From an uncultured Actinomycetes bacterium (lineage in GTDB: Bacteria > Actinomycetota > CADDZG01 > WHSQ01), in the NCBI GenBank assembly GCA_937863385.1, contig CALMBW010000003.1, forward strand, positions 119,135-183,134: a stretch of 64,000 nt of DNA, read 5' to 3'. A model generated the notes under the pieces. The model was not told where the DNA came from. It worked only from the letters and a program-made list of their open reading frames with translations, and did no database searches. The position numbers were made by a program, and so were the translations under genes. Shown here in pieces: positions 34,863 through 44,112 of the stretch; positions within the stretch are counted from its first letter, which is position 1; every line of letters starts with the position of its first letter.

Positions 34863-35588
34863 ATGGACCTGATCCCGGTGCGAAGACAGTCGGCGTCTGA
34901 AGGAGTGTTCGAGCAGCTCGTTGACCGCTTGTTGTCCGGAGAAGTGTCACCAGGGCAGGAACTGCCCGCCGAGCGAGTCCTGACCGAGGCTCTTGGCGTG
35001 AACCGCCAAGCCGTAAGGGAAGCCCTGAAGCGGCTGGCGCAGGCAGGCCTGGTAAGGATCCATCAGGGTGAACCCACCAGGGCACTCGACTACCGACGCT
35101 CGGCGAACCTGGACCTGCTCAGCCGCCTGCTGTTCACTCCACAGGGGAGGCCAGACGCGCGCGTGATCCGATCGATCATGGAGATGCGAGCGAGTATCGG
35201 GCCCGACGCAGCCCGGCAAGCGGCTAGGCGAGCCAGCGCCCAAGCGCGCCACGACATCGTCTCTATCGCACGAGAGATGCAGGACACGGATGAACTTGAC
35301 TCGCTAGCGAGCCACGATCTTCGTTTCTGGGAAACGATCATCGATGCTTCCGACAACATCGCATACCGCTTGGCATTCAACAGCTTGCGCGAGACATACG
35401 AACCGATGTCGTCGGCCCTCAGTCCGCTATTCGCATCCGAGCTCTCTGCTTCGGGTCTAAGGGTCACCCTGGCCGGTCACATCAACGAAGACCGGTCAGA
35501 CGAAGCTCGTGACACGGCTTCGCAACTCCTTGCCCTTGGAACCGCTGCCATGAACGAAGCGTTCGCCAGTTTCGAGACCAAAGAGTAG
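34863..35588 (+). CDS. GntR/FadR family transcriptional regulator
   Basis: 241 residues. N-terminal winged helix (about 10-75: LLSGEVSPGQELPAERVLTE, LGVNRQAVREALKRLAQAGL) and C-terminal all-helical FCD/FadR ligand domain. The regulator is followed 8 nt later by a fatty acid hydroxylase gene, and a FadR-like palindrome lies upstream, so it may sense an acyl-CoA or fatty acid. The metal-binding His residues common in FCD proteins are only partly visible (SHDLRFWETI), so the ligand type is open. Confidence 0.88.
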   Translation: MDLIPVRRQSASEGVFEQLVDRLLSGEVSPGQELPAERVLTEALGVNRQAVREALKRLAQAGLVRIHQGEPTRALDYRRSANLDLLSRLLFTPQGRPDARVIRSIMEMRASIGPDAARQAARRASAQARHDIVSIAREMQDTDELDSLASHDLRFWETIIDASDNIAYRLAFNSLRETYEPMSSALSPLFASELSASGLRVTLAGHINEDRSDEARDTASQLLALGTAAMNEAFASFETKE

Positions 35589-35596
35589 GAGACACC

Positions 35597-36271
35597 ATGA
35601 CGAGTTCAACCCAGGCTCTAAGCACTCCGTCTAGGTCTGCAACACCCACCCTCAGGCACGAGGCTTCATTCTTCGTCCGCCAAGTGACCCCCCGGATCAT
35701 CACGCCACTCTTGTTGCTTTCAGTGGCCATCAGAGCGTCGATCCCCGGATGGGCGTGGGCGGATGCAGCCGTCGTGATCGCGTTGATCGCCGCCCAGCCT
35801 TTCGTCGAGTGGCTGATCCACGTGTACATCCTTCATTGGAAACCCAAGCAAGTCATGGGCCGCACCATCGATCCATTGGTAGCCCGCAAGCATCGGGAGC
35901 ATCATGCGGACCCCAAACGCACCGAGTGGATATTCGTTCCGCTGCCGGTGCTGGCCAAGGCCATCCCAGCCACGTCATTGGCGGTGCTACTCCTTGCACC
36001 CATCGACCTAGCGATGACGGCCATCTCGGCAGGTCTAGCGATCCTGTTGACGTACGAGTGGACCCACTACCTGATCCATTCGCGCTACCAACCGAGGACC
36101 CGTCTCTATCGCTACATCTGGAGGGCCCATCGCCTTCACCACTTCAAGAACGAGAACTACTGGTTCGGGGTGACGAATCCCATGGGAGACCACGTTCTCG
36201 GCACCTTCCCAGCTAAGGATGCGGTCGAGACGTCACCGACGGCCAGATCCCTTCATGCAGGTGGCGTCTAG
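35597..36271 (+). CDS. Fatty acid hydroxylase / sterol desaturase superfamily protein
   Basis: 224 residues, ATG 35597 with GGAG upstream. Four or so membrane helices. The di-iron His clusters are visible: EWLIHVYILHW, ARKHREHHAD, YEWTHYLIHS and WRAHRLHHFKNENYWFG with a final GDHVLGT. Members hydroxylate or desaturate fatty acyl chains, carotenoids or sterols in the membrane. Together with the FadR-type regulator directly upstream, it suggests control of a membrane lipid modification. The exact substrate is unknown. Confidence 0.88.
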   Translation: MTSSTQALSTPSRSATPTLRHEASFFVRQVTPRIITPLLLLSVAIRASIPGWAWADAAVVIALIAAQPFVEWLIHVYILHWKPKQVMGRTIDPLVARKHREHHADPKRTEWIFVPLPVLAKAIPATSLAVLLLAPIDLAMTAISAGLAILLTYEWTHYLIHSRYQPRTRLYRYIWRAHRLHHFKNENYWFGVTNPMGDHVLGTFPAKDAVETSPTARSLHAGGV

Positions 36272-36291
36272 TTTTTAGGGCTTAGGGGGCC

Positions 36292-37506
36292 TCAGTTCTT
36301 CAGTTGCCACACGTTGTCGATGATGATCGGTACCCGGGACCCCGAAGCAGCGATGCCATGCACCTGCACCTCGGGCCCACCGATCATCGTGTCGGTGTGA
36401 ACGATCGACGAGTTGAAACCCATCTGGTCACGCTCTTTCGGGTCGGCCGGTTTCCGTAGGACCGAATCGATCCCGTGTCCCCAGGCGATGTGACAAGCGG
36501 CGTTCTCGTCGAACAATGTCGTGTGAAAGACGGTGTTTGTCTTACCGACAGCCGAGGTTCCGTCCACGAGCGCCACCTCGCCTAGCCGAGCGGCCCCCTC
36601 GTCCCTGCTCATCTGCGCCCGCACGGTGTCCGCGTTGGAATCGGCATGAACGTCCACACAGACACCCTCACGGAAGGTAAGCCTCAGTCCTTCGATCGTC
36701 GTGCTTTCAGCGATCAGAGGCCTCGTGCAGGTGACCGTGCCTTCGGTCTTTCGGAAATCGGGTGTCGTGAAGACCTCTTCGGTCGGCATGTTAGGAACCG
36801 TCGCTATGCCGCTATTGGTTTCGAAGCTCGCGGCCAGCCAGTCGACCTCGTTGTTAAGCCCAACCCTCAGGTCGGTGCCCGGGCCCTCGAAATGAAGCTC
36901 GGAGAAGGCCATCTCGTTCATCTGACGCGCCCGATCCTTGAGACGGCTGATATGGGCGTCCCATGCCGCCACGGGGTCCGGCTCGTTCAACCTCGTCGCC
37001 TCGGCGACAAGATCCCAGAGCCGTTCCATATCCGGTTCTCCGAAGACCTGCTCGGCCCACCCGGCATTGGGCGCTGCGACGATCGTCCAGTTGCAGTTCC
37101 CGCTCATCACCACTTCGAGCAGCTTGGGCGTCACTGGGAACTGAGCGGCCGCCATGCGATCGGGATCTTGTCCTGCCATGAGGTTCGGCTCCGGTTCGCC
37201 CGCAAGCTGGATCAAGGCGCCCTTCTTGTCGCTGACCTCTCCGAGGAACACATCCCACCAGTCGGGGACGTAGGCGAGCGAATCCTTCTTGGCGCTCTTG
37301 ATGCGATGGAAACGAGCATGCGGGTCGACGTAAACTAGATGGGCGAAGTTGGCGCCGGTCTCGTAGCAGACCTCGACTATCTGGCGAGCTAGCTCAGCAT
37401 GAGCGGGCTGACACCAGATGTAGACATCCTGGCCCTCTTGAACGTTGGCGCCGACCTTCACTGCAAGCTCGGCGTACCTGCGAAGCCTCTGAAGATGATC
37501 CGCCAA
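36292..37506 (-). CDS. M29 family aminopeptidase (thermophilic AmpS/AmpT type)
   Basis: 404 residues, the usual size. Cytoplasmic metallo-aminopeptidase. Family blocks: AELAVKVGANVQEGQDVYIW, TDLRVGLNNEVDWLAAS, NMPTEEVFTTPDFRKTEGTV with the first Glu ligand, and the metal-binding end HIAWGHGID and SSIVHTDTMIGGPEV. TTG at 37504-37506 is chosen because GGAGGGG precedes it and the family N-terminus begins there; the frame further upstream to 37710 is not protein-like. Divergent from the gene at 37608. Confidence 0.9.
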   Translation of the reverse strand: MADHLQRLRRYAELAVKVGANVQEGQDVYIWCQPAHAELARQIVEVCYETGANFAHLVYVDPHARFHRIKSAKKDSLAYVPDWWDVFLGEVSDKKGALIQLAGEPEPNLMAGQDPDRMAAAQFPVTPKLLEVVMSGNCNWTIVAAPNAGWAEQVFGEPDMERLWDLVAEATRLNEPDPVAAWDAHISRLKDRARQMNEMAFSELHFEGPGTDLRVGLNNEVDWLAASFETNSGIATVPNMPTEEVFTTPDFRKTEGTVTCTRPLIAESTTIEGLRLTFREGVCVDVHADSNADTVRAQMSRDEGAARLGEVALVDGTSAVGKTNTVFHTTLFDENAACHIAWGHGIDSVLRKPADPKERDQMGFNSSIVHTDTMIGGPEVQVHGIAASGSRVPIIIDNVWQLKN

Positions 37507-37607
37507 ATCCCCTCCTGTCCGTGTCCCGACCCTGGGCAATAATGGAGCACCGGGGGCTGGTTGCCAATCCCCCACCCGGGCCCCGCCCGGTAAGGCAAGA
37601 TGGGCCC

Positions 37608-38405
37608 ATGACCCTTCCTGTCCCCGATCGAGAAGCAACCCTGGCGGCCTGCCGGGCCGCCGTGACCGACTACACCCGCCTGCTGCGCAGCGATCTTGAC
37701 CCTGACGCAACCGCCGTCGGTGAGTGGTCGGTGCGAGACGTCGCCGTGCACACCGCCCACATCGCTCACACCCTTAGAGCGCTGGCATCCGGTAGTCGCT
37801 CACCCATCACGGACCATCGCGACATGAGTGCCCAGTGGATGGCGAAGGTTCGCGCCGATCCCGACACCGAACTGTCATCGATCGCGGACCGGATCGAGTC
37901 CGATGCTTCGGAGCTGCCGGGCCTGCTCACCGCCGAGGTCTGGGACGAGCCCATCGATTGGCATGCCGGGTTGAAGGCTCGGGGCTACTCGCTGGCTTGT
38001 ATCCAGGTGAACGAGAGCCGGATCCACGGGCTGGACGTCGCTCGCACGGCCTCGATCCCATGGGACATCTCGCGCTCGGACGCGATCGCGTCGATCGAAG
38101 GTCTTCTGCCCGTGTTGCACAACTTCGTCGATGAAGAAGCAGCTAGAGGTTTGCATGCAACATTCGAGCTTCGTCTGCGGGGCGGTTCGACGATCTTCAT
38201 GCGCTTCGACGATGACTCCCTCAGCATCGGCACGCAGCGGCCGGAACGGATCGACTGCGTGGTCAGCGCCGACCCCTTGAGCTACCTGTTGATCGGCTAC
38301 GGACGCATCGGGCAGTGGGGGCCCATCGCCACCGGCAAGGTGGTGGCATGGGGGCGCAGGCCACTGCTGGCGCTGCGATTCGGCAAGCTGTTCGTCTCTC
38401 CGTAG
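37608..38405 (+). CDS. Mycothiol-dependent maleylpyruvate isomerase-like protein with SCP2 domain
   Basis: 265 residues. The N-terminal DinB-like helical domain has the first metal His in RDVAVHTAHIAHTLRAL and a second-region ESRIHGLDVA; this is the actinobacterial maleylpyruvate isomerase N-terminal family that uses mycothiol. The C-terminal 90 residues look like an SCP2 sterol-carrier-type domain (FELRLRGGSTIFMRF, CVVSADPLSYLLIGYG). ATG 37608 is chosen at the domain start. A related protein follows at 38468, suggesting local duplication. Confidence 0.82.
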   Translation: MTLPVPDREATLAACRAAVTDYTRLLRSDLDPDATAVGEWSVRDVAVHTAHIAHTLRALASGSRSPITDHRDMSAQWMAKVRADPDTELSSIADRIESDASELPGLLTAEVWDEPIDWHAGLKARGYSLACIQVNESRIHGLDVARTASIPWDISRSDAIASIEGLLPVLHNFVDEEAARGLHATFELRLRGGSTIFMRFDDDSLSIGTQRPERIDCVVSADPLSYLLIGYGRIGQWGPIATGKVVAWGRRPLLALRFGKLFVSP

Positions 38406-38455
38406 CCCTCGGACCCAACACCAATGGGCCGCGTGAGAGGCTCTGCCGTTACCCC

Positions 38456-38461
38456 TACTCT
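38456..38461 (+). promoter_or_regulatory. Candidate -10 box giving a leaderless transcript
   Basis: TACTCT lies 6 nt before the ATG at 38468; a GTGAGA box 17 nt further upstream could be the -35. Transcription would begin at the start codon. No ribosome-binding site is present, which agrees with this. Confidence 0.35.
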
Positions 38462-38467
38462 TTAGAC

Positions 38468-39199
38468 ATGGCCGACCTGCCCGATGTCTATGACAGAACG
38501 CGCAAAGTGATCACCGCTTTCGTCTCTGGATTGTCAGATGACGATCTCCAACGCCATGTTCCGGCAACTCCAGATTGGACGATCAAGGACATCGTTGCCC
38601 ATCTATCGGGCGACGTGGCGTACGTGTATGCAGGGGACTTCCCGCGCGAGTTCTTCGCGGCATTCGGCGAGCCCGCAGGCGTCGCCAAGTTGAACGAGTG
38701 GACCTCCAAGATGGTGGCGGAACGCTCGAACATGACATTGGACGAGATCATCGAAGAATGGGAGACGAGCACGAGCAAGCTGTTGGAGGGATGGCGCTCG
38801 GGCATCATGCCTCACGGTCTGCCGATCTTCGCAGCAAACGTTCTCGTCACGGACATCGCCGTCCATCAACAAGACATCTACGGTGCTCTCGGGCTCGAAC
38901 GTGATCGCGACTCGGCCGCTCTGCGCATCGGAACAACCGGTTACATCGTCTCGATGAGTTGGAGACTTCAGCCCGCAGGCATCCCACCGTTGCTGTTCGA
39001 CCTCGGCGACAAAACACGCGCAACGAGCGAGGGTGAGCCAGGAGCGACGGTGCGGGCAGGCAGGTTCGAGCTATTCCGCGCCCTTTCCGGGCGGCGCGCC
39101 CCGGATCAGATCAAGAACTTCGATTGGCAGGGTGACCCCGAGCCCTACATCCCCTACTTCTTCCCCTACGGGATGCGCGAGGAAGCCCTGGTCGAGTAG
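38468..39199 (+). CDS. Mycothiol-dependent maleylpyruvate isomerase family protein
   Basis: 243 residues. DinB/MPI N-terminal helical domain with WTIKDIVAHLSGDVAYVYAG (His of the first helix) and VTDIAVHQQDIYGALGL (second His region), followed by a C-terminal SCP2-like part without obvious motif (GATVRAGRFELFRALSGRRA). It resembles TIGR03083-type actinobacterial proteins. The real thiol-dependent reaction is unknown for most members. It is a likely paralogue of the gene at 37608 with a separate promoter. Confidence 0.8.
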   Translation: MADLPDVYDRTRKVITAFVSGLSDDDLQRHVPATPDWTIKDIVAHLSGDVAYVYAGDFPREFFAAFGEPAGVAKLNEWTSKMVAERSNMTLDEIIEEWETSTSKLLEGWRSGIMPHGLPIFAANVLVTDIAVHQQDIYGALGLERDRDSAALRIGTTGYIVSMSWRLQPAGIPPLLFDLGDKTRATSEGEPGATVRAGRFELFRALSGRRAPDQIKNFDWQGDPEPYIPYFFPYGMREEALVE

Positions 39200-39202
39200 C
39201 CC

Positions 39203-40084
39203 TCAGGCGATCTCTCTTCGCTGGAACATCCCCACCGCCAGCAGCATCATCACCAGGACATAGCTCCCGATGACAACCGCAGATTCCATCGGCGAGCGGC
39301 CTATGGCACCGGCCTGCTCCCCCACGATGATCGTCGCGAGGTTGTCACCTACCAGCCAGGGTGTCCAGGCTGGTTTGAGTCCCCGGACGAGGCTCTCCAC
39401 GATCGCGAGATAGACGAATCCGACGCCTAAAGCGGCCGCAGTATTGCGGCCGATGGTGGCTAGAGAGAACCCGAACAACGATGCAGCCACACCAACGCCG
39501 GCGATCCGCAAACAGCTAAGTGCGTAGTCGGCCAACCAGGCGGCGTCGGCACCTTCCATCGATCCATGGGCACTAGCTGCAGGCAGCATGGCGAGAGAGA
39601 ACAGAGCCTCGAGGATCACCAGCCACACGAACGTGACGATCGCCGTAGCCACCATCTTGGCACCGATCACTGCCACACGTCGTGGATCCCATGTGAGCAA
39701 CGTGGTGATCGTGCGGTGAGTCCATTCGGCTCCGATGGATGTCGAGCCGAGAAGCCATGCGAGCATGATGAAGAGGAATGCCAATCCCTCGATGATCTCG
39801 GCCATGTCCGTGTAGAGAAAGCGCGGATCCTCCAACGACGTCGCCTCGGCACAGATCTGCTCGACCTCTTCTGGAGGAAGGTCCGACCCCTTGAAGCTCC
39901 GCACGCAATCCTCGTACGCCGAGCCGTCGATGGCCACGGCAGCTCCACTACCCTGGTTCCGGCCCGTGACGATGAACGAGACGACTCCCGCCACAAGGAA
40001 ACCCAGGAGAGCCAGGATCGTAAGTGCCTTGAGCACCCGGCGGCTTAGGAGTCTCATCAGCTCGGCGCGCAACAGTCCGGTCAT
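39203..40084 (-). CDS. ABC-2 type transporter permease
   Basis: 293 residues with about six membrane helices; the first follows the basic LLSRRVLKALTI segment, then a long extracytoplasmic loop with two cysteines (YEDCVRSF, QICAEA). Next to the gene for an ABC-type ATPase, with ATGA overlap (40081-40084). Similar pairs export peptides, lantibiotics or bacitracin-like drugs, or act on lipids. Substrate unknown. Confidence 0.87.
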   Translation of the reverse strand: MTGLLRAELMRLLSRRVLKALTILALLGFLVAGVVSFIVTGRNQGSGAAVAIDGSAYEDCVRSFKGSDLPPEEVEQICAEATSLEDPRFLYTDMAEIIEGLAFLFIMLAWLLGSTSIGAEWTHRTITTLLTWDPRRVAVIGAKMVATAIVTFVWLVILEALFSLAMLPAASAHGSMEGADAAWLADYALSCLRIAGVGVAASLFGFSLATIGRNTAAALGVGFVYLAIVESLVRGLKPAWTPWLVGDNLATIIVGEQAGAIGRSPMESAVVIGSYVLVMMLLAVGMFQRREIA

Positions 40085-41064
40085 GAGGGCTCTCCGGGTG
40101 TGCCGGGGTCCTGATCCGGTGGGTTCTGGTCCGCTGATGCAGCCGCCACATCGGCTCCTTCGCCGGTGAGTTGTAAAAAGACCGTCTCGAGATCGACCTG
40201 ATGCGGCCGAAGCTCGTCCGGATACAGTCCGGCCGACGCAAGCATCTGAACGACCTCTCGACCCTTGTCGCTGGGATAATCGATCTCGAGCAAGCCATCG
40301 ACCTCGACGGCACTCACACCGTTGGCCTGAAGGGTGTCGATCGCGCGGGCCGGTTCGACTATCCGCATCAGCAACCCGCTCTTGCGGCCCCGGCTGAGCA
40401 CGTCATCGACGTCACCTTGAGTGATGCAACGTCCCCGTTGGAGGATCGCGACCCGGTCACAGGTCTGCTGGATCTCACTGAGGATGTGGCTCGACACCAG
40501 AACGGTTCTTCCCTCGGCCGCGAGCCTTCTCAGCAACTCGCGCACCTCCCTGATGCCGGCGGGGTCCAGGCCGTTGGCGGGCTCATCCAGGATCAGCAGT
40601 TCCGGATCTCGCAGGAGTGCGGCAGCCAAACCGAGCCGCTGGCGCATCCCCAATGAGTAGGTCTTGACCCTGTCCTTTGCCCGAGCGCTCAGATCGACCT
40701 GTTCGAGCACCTCATCGATCCGCTCCTTCGGCAGGCGGCCGACCGCAGCGAGGATCTCCAGATTGCGACGACCCGAGAAGTTGGGGAACATCGCGGGCGC
40801 CTCCACCAGAGCTCCGATGCGGTGGATCACATCCTGAAGACCGCGGGTCGGCTCCTTCCCAAGCACGGTGCAGGACCCTCCAGAGGCATGCGCGAGGCCG
40901 AGCAAGCATCGGATCGTCGTGGTCTTGCCAGAGCCGTTCGGGCCGAGTAAGCCGAACACGCCCCCTTGCCCCACCGTGAGGTCGAGGCCATCAAGTGCAA
41001 CCGTCGATCCCCCACGAAAGCGCCGATAGGTCTTGCGTAGCCCCCTGATCTCGATGACGTCCAC
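40081..41064 (-). CDS. ABC transporter ATP-binding protein
   Basis: 327 residues. Walker A GPNGSGKTTT, signature YSLGMRQRLGLA, Walker B ELLILDEPANGLDP and the switch His in VLVSSHILSEI are complete. The C-terminal extension of about 110 residues is typical of BcrA/CcmA-type export ATPases. GTG 41062-41064 is the start. Forms a two-gene exporter with the permease at 39203. Confidence 0.93.
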   Translation of the reverse strand: MDVIEIRGLRKTYRRFRGGSTVALDGLDLTVGQGGVFGLLGPNGSGKTTTIRCLLGLAHASGGSCTVLGKEPTRGLQDVIHRIGALVEAPAMFPNFSGRRNLEILAAVGRLPKERIDEVLEQVDLSARAKDRVKTYSLGMRQRLGLAAALLRDPELLILDEPANGLDPAGIREVRELLRRLAAEGRTVLVSSHILSEIQQTCDRVAILQRGRCITQGDVDDVLSRGRKSGLLMRIVEPARAIDTLQANGVSAVEVDGLLEIDYPSDKGREVVQMLASAGLYPDELRPHQVDLETVFLQLTGEGADVAAASADQNPPDQDPGTPGEPS

Positions 41065-41205
41065 GCTGGTCCCCTCTCGCCCTGAGCCGCAACCGGCGCG
41101 TACACCCTGCCACAGCGGGTCACAGCTCGTCGGATGACGCCTTTACCGGGAGATGGGAGGTGTTGTACGTTGCTCGGCCCGGTTGCGCACCATGAAGGGG
41201 GTGTC

Positions 41206-43293
41206 ATGCCAGAGCGCGCCGAGATCGCCGAAGAACAGAGCTATCTGGACCACGCCTACGCGTGCTTGGAACGTATGCGCGCTCACGCAGAAGACCTGCT
41301 CGCGCGAGCGGATTCTCCCAATCAGGTCGAAGCAGAGATCCTGCGATGGCACTTCCAAGAGCGCGTCACCTCTCTGGGCGACGCTCGGACGCCTCTGATC
41401 TTTGGCCGCCTCGACGAGGACAAAGGCGACAGCTTCCGCATCGGTCGCCGTCACGTCCGTGACGAAAAGGGTGACGCGATGGTGGTGGACTGGCGCGCTC
41501 GCGTAGCAGCGCCCTTCTATCGAGCAACGATCCAGGACCCGATGGGCCTCAAACGGCGGCGTCGTTACGTGATCGAGAACCGCAAGCTTCTCGATCTATT
41601 CGATGAGTATCTCGATGACCCTGACTCTGTTCTCGCTACCTCCCACGGCGGAGTACCCGATCCCCTGCTCGCCGAGATCGGCCGCGCGCGTACGGGGCAG
41701 ATGCGCGACATCGTTGCGACGATCCAGGCTGAACAAGACGTGATCATCCGCAAGCCCCTCGAGCAGATGGTGATCGTTCAAGGAGGTCCCGGTACCGGAA
41801 AAACTGCCGTGGGCTTACATCGGGCGGCCTTCCTTCTCTACGAGCACCGTGAGCTACTCGAGCGAGCGAAGGTCTTGATCGTGGGACCGAACAGACTGTT
41901 CCTCAGCTACATCAGTCAGGTGCTGCCCTCGCTCGGGGAAACGGCTGCCTACCAAACAACCATCACGGGGCTAGCTGGGAGCGCGTTCAGAGCACGCAGG
42001 ACCGACCCGGCAGAGGTGGCCCGTCTGAAGGGAGATGCCCGCATGGCGGCGGTTATACGTAGGGCCTACACCGGCAAGATCAGCACCCCCGATGTTGATA
42101 TCCGTGCTGCGATATCCGGTTTCGTCTTCGAGGTACCGGCAACGGTCCTACGCAAACTCATCACGCAAGCTGACGCAGAACACACTCTCCGGCAAGCTCG
42201 ATCTCGATTCATCAGCAATGTGCGCAGCTATCTACTGGAGCGATACGAACTAGACATCGCTTCCGCCGGACCAGAGCCCGAAGAAGTAATCGATACCGCG
42301 CTGCGCAAAGGCGATCTGGAGAAGCAGTTATCAAAGGTATGGCCCAACACGGGCCCGGAAGCTCTCGTACGGAAACTGCTAACGAGCCGAACTGCCCTGC
42401 AAGAAGCCGCTATATCGGTCGGTTCCAACAAGGACCTCTTAGAGGGGGCGGGTGGTGGTGGCCCTGCATCCGAACCGAGCGTGTGGCCCTCTGAAGCAGA
42501 ACGGCAGACGATGCAGTACCGCTCGGCCAAGGACGTGCGAGAAGGAGGCTGGTCGGCTTCGGACATCGCTCTGCTGGACGAAGCTGTGTGGCTGATCGAT
42601 GGGGTTGAATCTCGCTACGGGCACAGCATCGTCGACGAGGCCCAGGACCTTTCTGCGATGGAACTCCGCATGATCGCTCGAAGAACGCGTTCTCATTCGA
42701 TGACGATCCTCGGAGACCTCGCCCAAGCCACAACGCCGGCGGGGCAATCCTCATGGGAAGAAGTTCTCGGGCATCTCGGTGCCCCGCCCTCAGCAGAACT
42801 AGATGAGCTATCGATCGGCTACCGCGTCCCGGAGCCGGTGATGGACCTCGCGAATCGGTTGTTGCCTTTAGCGGCCCCCGGCGTACGGCCGTCTCGGTCG
42901 GTTCGGCCGTCCGTCGAGGGGCCGCGGGTCCTTAGAAGCTTCGATGGTTCACTGCTCGGAGACGTCGAGGAGGAGCTCCGCGCGTTGACCAAGCTCTGGC
43001 AAAGCATCGGGGTCATCTGCCCGGAGATCTTGATGGATCAACTCATCAAGACCTTGGATGCATCGGAGCTGCGATTCGCCACTTGGGAGAAGGAAACCAT
43101 CGACGAGCCGGTCATCCTGTTGCCTCCCGTCGCATCCAAAGGACTCGAATTCGATGCGGTCCTGGTCGTAGAGCCCGAACTGATGATGCAAGAACCCAAA
43201 GGTGCCAGACGTCTCTACGTTGCCTTAACGAGGGCCGTGCAGCATCTTTCGATAGTTCATGAGTGGGAGCTTCCCGCAGCTTTGCTCAGGTGA
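41206..43293 (+). CDS. HelD/HelR-type RNA polymerase-associated superfamily 1 ATPase
   Basis: 695 residues, start ATG 41206 with AAGGGGG upstream. N-terminal coiled-coil arm (EQSYLDHAYACLERMRAHAE) and the HelD-specific block VVDWRARVAAPFYRATIQDP with FGRLDEDKGDSFRIGRRHV distinguish it from UvrD/Rep helicases. Motor motifs: Walker A VQGGPGTGKTAVGLHR, Walker B SIVDEAQDLSAMELRMI, late motifs VASKGLEFDAVLV and RRLYVALTRA. In Actinomycetota such proteins (HelR, HelD) remove stalled RNA polymerase from DNA and can displace rifampicin. Drug resistance function here is possible, not shown. Confidence 0.88.
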   Translation: MPERAEIAEEQSYLDHAYACLERMRAHAEDLLARADSPNQVEAEILRWHFQERVTSLGDARTPLIFGRLDEDKGDSFRIGRRHVRDEKGDAMVVDWRARVAAPFYRATIQDPMGLKRRRRYVIENRKLLDLFDEYLDDPDSVLATSHGGVPDPLLAEIGRARTGQMRDIVATIQAEQDVIIRKPLEQMVIVQGGPGTGKTAVGLHRAAFLLYEHRELLERAKVLIVGPNRLFLSYISQVLPSLGETAAYQTTITGLAGSAFRARRTDPAEVARLKGDARMAAVIRRAYTGKISTPDVDIRAAISGFVFEVPATVLRKLITQADAEHTLRQARSRFISNVRSYLLERYELDIASAGPEPEEVIDTALRKGDLEKQLSKVWPNTGPEALVRKLLTSRTALQEAAISVGSNKDLLEGAGGGGPASEPSVWPSEAERQTMQYRSAKDVREGGWSASDIALLDEAVWLIDGVESRYGHSIVDEAQDLSAMELRMIARRTRSHSMTILGDLAQATTPAGQSSWEEVLGHLGAPPSAELDELSIGYRVPEPVMDLANRLLPLAAPGVRPSRSVRPSVEGPRVLRSFDGSLLGDVEEELRALTKLWQSIGVICPEILMDQLIKTLDASELRFATWEKETIDEPVILLPPVASKGLEFDAVLVVEPELMMQEPKGARRLYVALTRAVQHLSIVHEWELPAALLR

Positions 43294-43302
43294 GCGCTCT
43301 GC

Positions 43303-44112
43303 TCAAGTGATCAGACGTTTCCTTATCAAGCGTGACGCCACCGTGGCCGCCAGCACGAACATGGCCAACAGATAAGCGACGTGCACCAGGGTTCCGGGGT
43401 CAGCGGCGCCGCTCGTGAGATCTCGCAACAAGGTTGCCGAGTGATACAGCGGAGTGGCCATCACGATCGGTTGCAACCATCCGGGGTAGAGCGAGACGGG
43501 GTAGAAGGTGCCCGAGAACAGAAACATCGGGACCACGATCAAGGTCATCACCTTGTCGAGCGATGAGATCTCCTTCGTTATCCCGACCAGGACCATCGCG
43601 CCTGATGAGAGGGCTGCTCCAGACAGCATCACCGCCGGTAACGCGAGCACAGCCCACGGGGACCGGATGAGTCCCAGGCCGAGCATCACCAACAAGAAGC
43701 TCGCCCCGTAGATGGTTCCGCGGATCATCGCCCAGATGATCTCGCCGAGGGCGATATCCGAGATGTTCAAAGGGGTGGTGAGCATCCCGTCGTAGGTCTT
43801 CTGCCAATTCAGCTTGAAGAACGGCGTAAAGAACCCATCGAAGAGCGCGCCGTTGAGGGACGAAGAAGCCAACATCCCGGGGGCGAGGAACGCCGCGTAT
43901 TCAAGCTCCAAGCCGCCGTATGGGATGCGATCTACGAACTGTCCCACCCCGAACCCGACTGCGCCCAGATAGAAGATCGGTTCGAAGAACCCTGTTGTGA
44001 ACGCGATCCAGTAGTGCCGGTAAGCAAGGATGTTGCGCTCCACCAGCTTGCGAGCCCGCGCGAACGTAGGCCGTGGGTAGACCTGGGGAGGCGGTTCGAA
44101 CTCGACGCTCAC
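43303..44112 (-). CDS. ABC-2 type transporter permease (second of a pair)
   Basis: 269 residues with six membrane helices. NILAYRHYWIAFTTGFFEPI and YDGMLTTPLNISDIALGEIIW are typical of the NodJ/DrrB-like group, and LFSGTFYPVSLYPGWLQPIV is a conserved late loop. GTG 44110-44112 overlaps the stop of the first permease gene (GTGA); the longer frame to 44361 lies inside that gene. It is last in a three-gene exporter operon. Confidence 0.9.
   Translation of the reverse strand: MSVEFEPPPQVYPRPTFARARKLVERNILAYRHYWIAFTTGFFEPIFYLGAVGFGVGQFVDRIPYGGLELEYAAFLAPGMLASSSLNGALFDGFFTPFFKLNWQKTYDGMLTTPLNISDIALGEIIWAMIRGTIYGASFLLVMLGLGLIRSPWAVLALPAVMLSGAALSSGAMVLVGITKEISSLDKVMTLIVVPMFLFSGTFYPVSLYPGWLQPIVMATPLYHSATLLRDLTSGAADPGTLVHVAYLLAMFVLAATVASRLIRKRLIT

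Noticed and set aside
38468..39199. Extended start at 38315 for the second mycothiol-family gene
   Set aside because: The extra part is another frame of the preceding gene; ATG 38468 has a suitable -10 box and begins the domain.
41065..41205. Rifampicin-associated element upstream of the HelR-type gene
   Set aside because: No 19-bp GC-rich inverted repeat of the known type is present.
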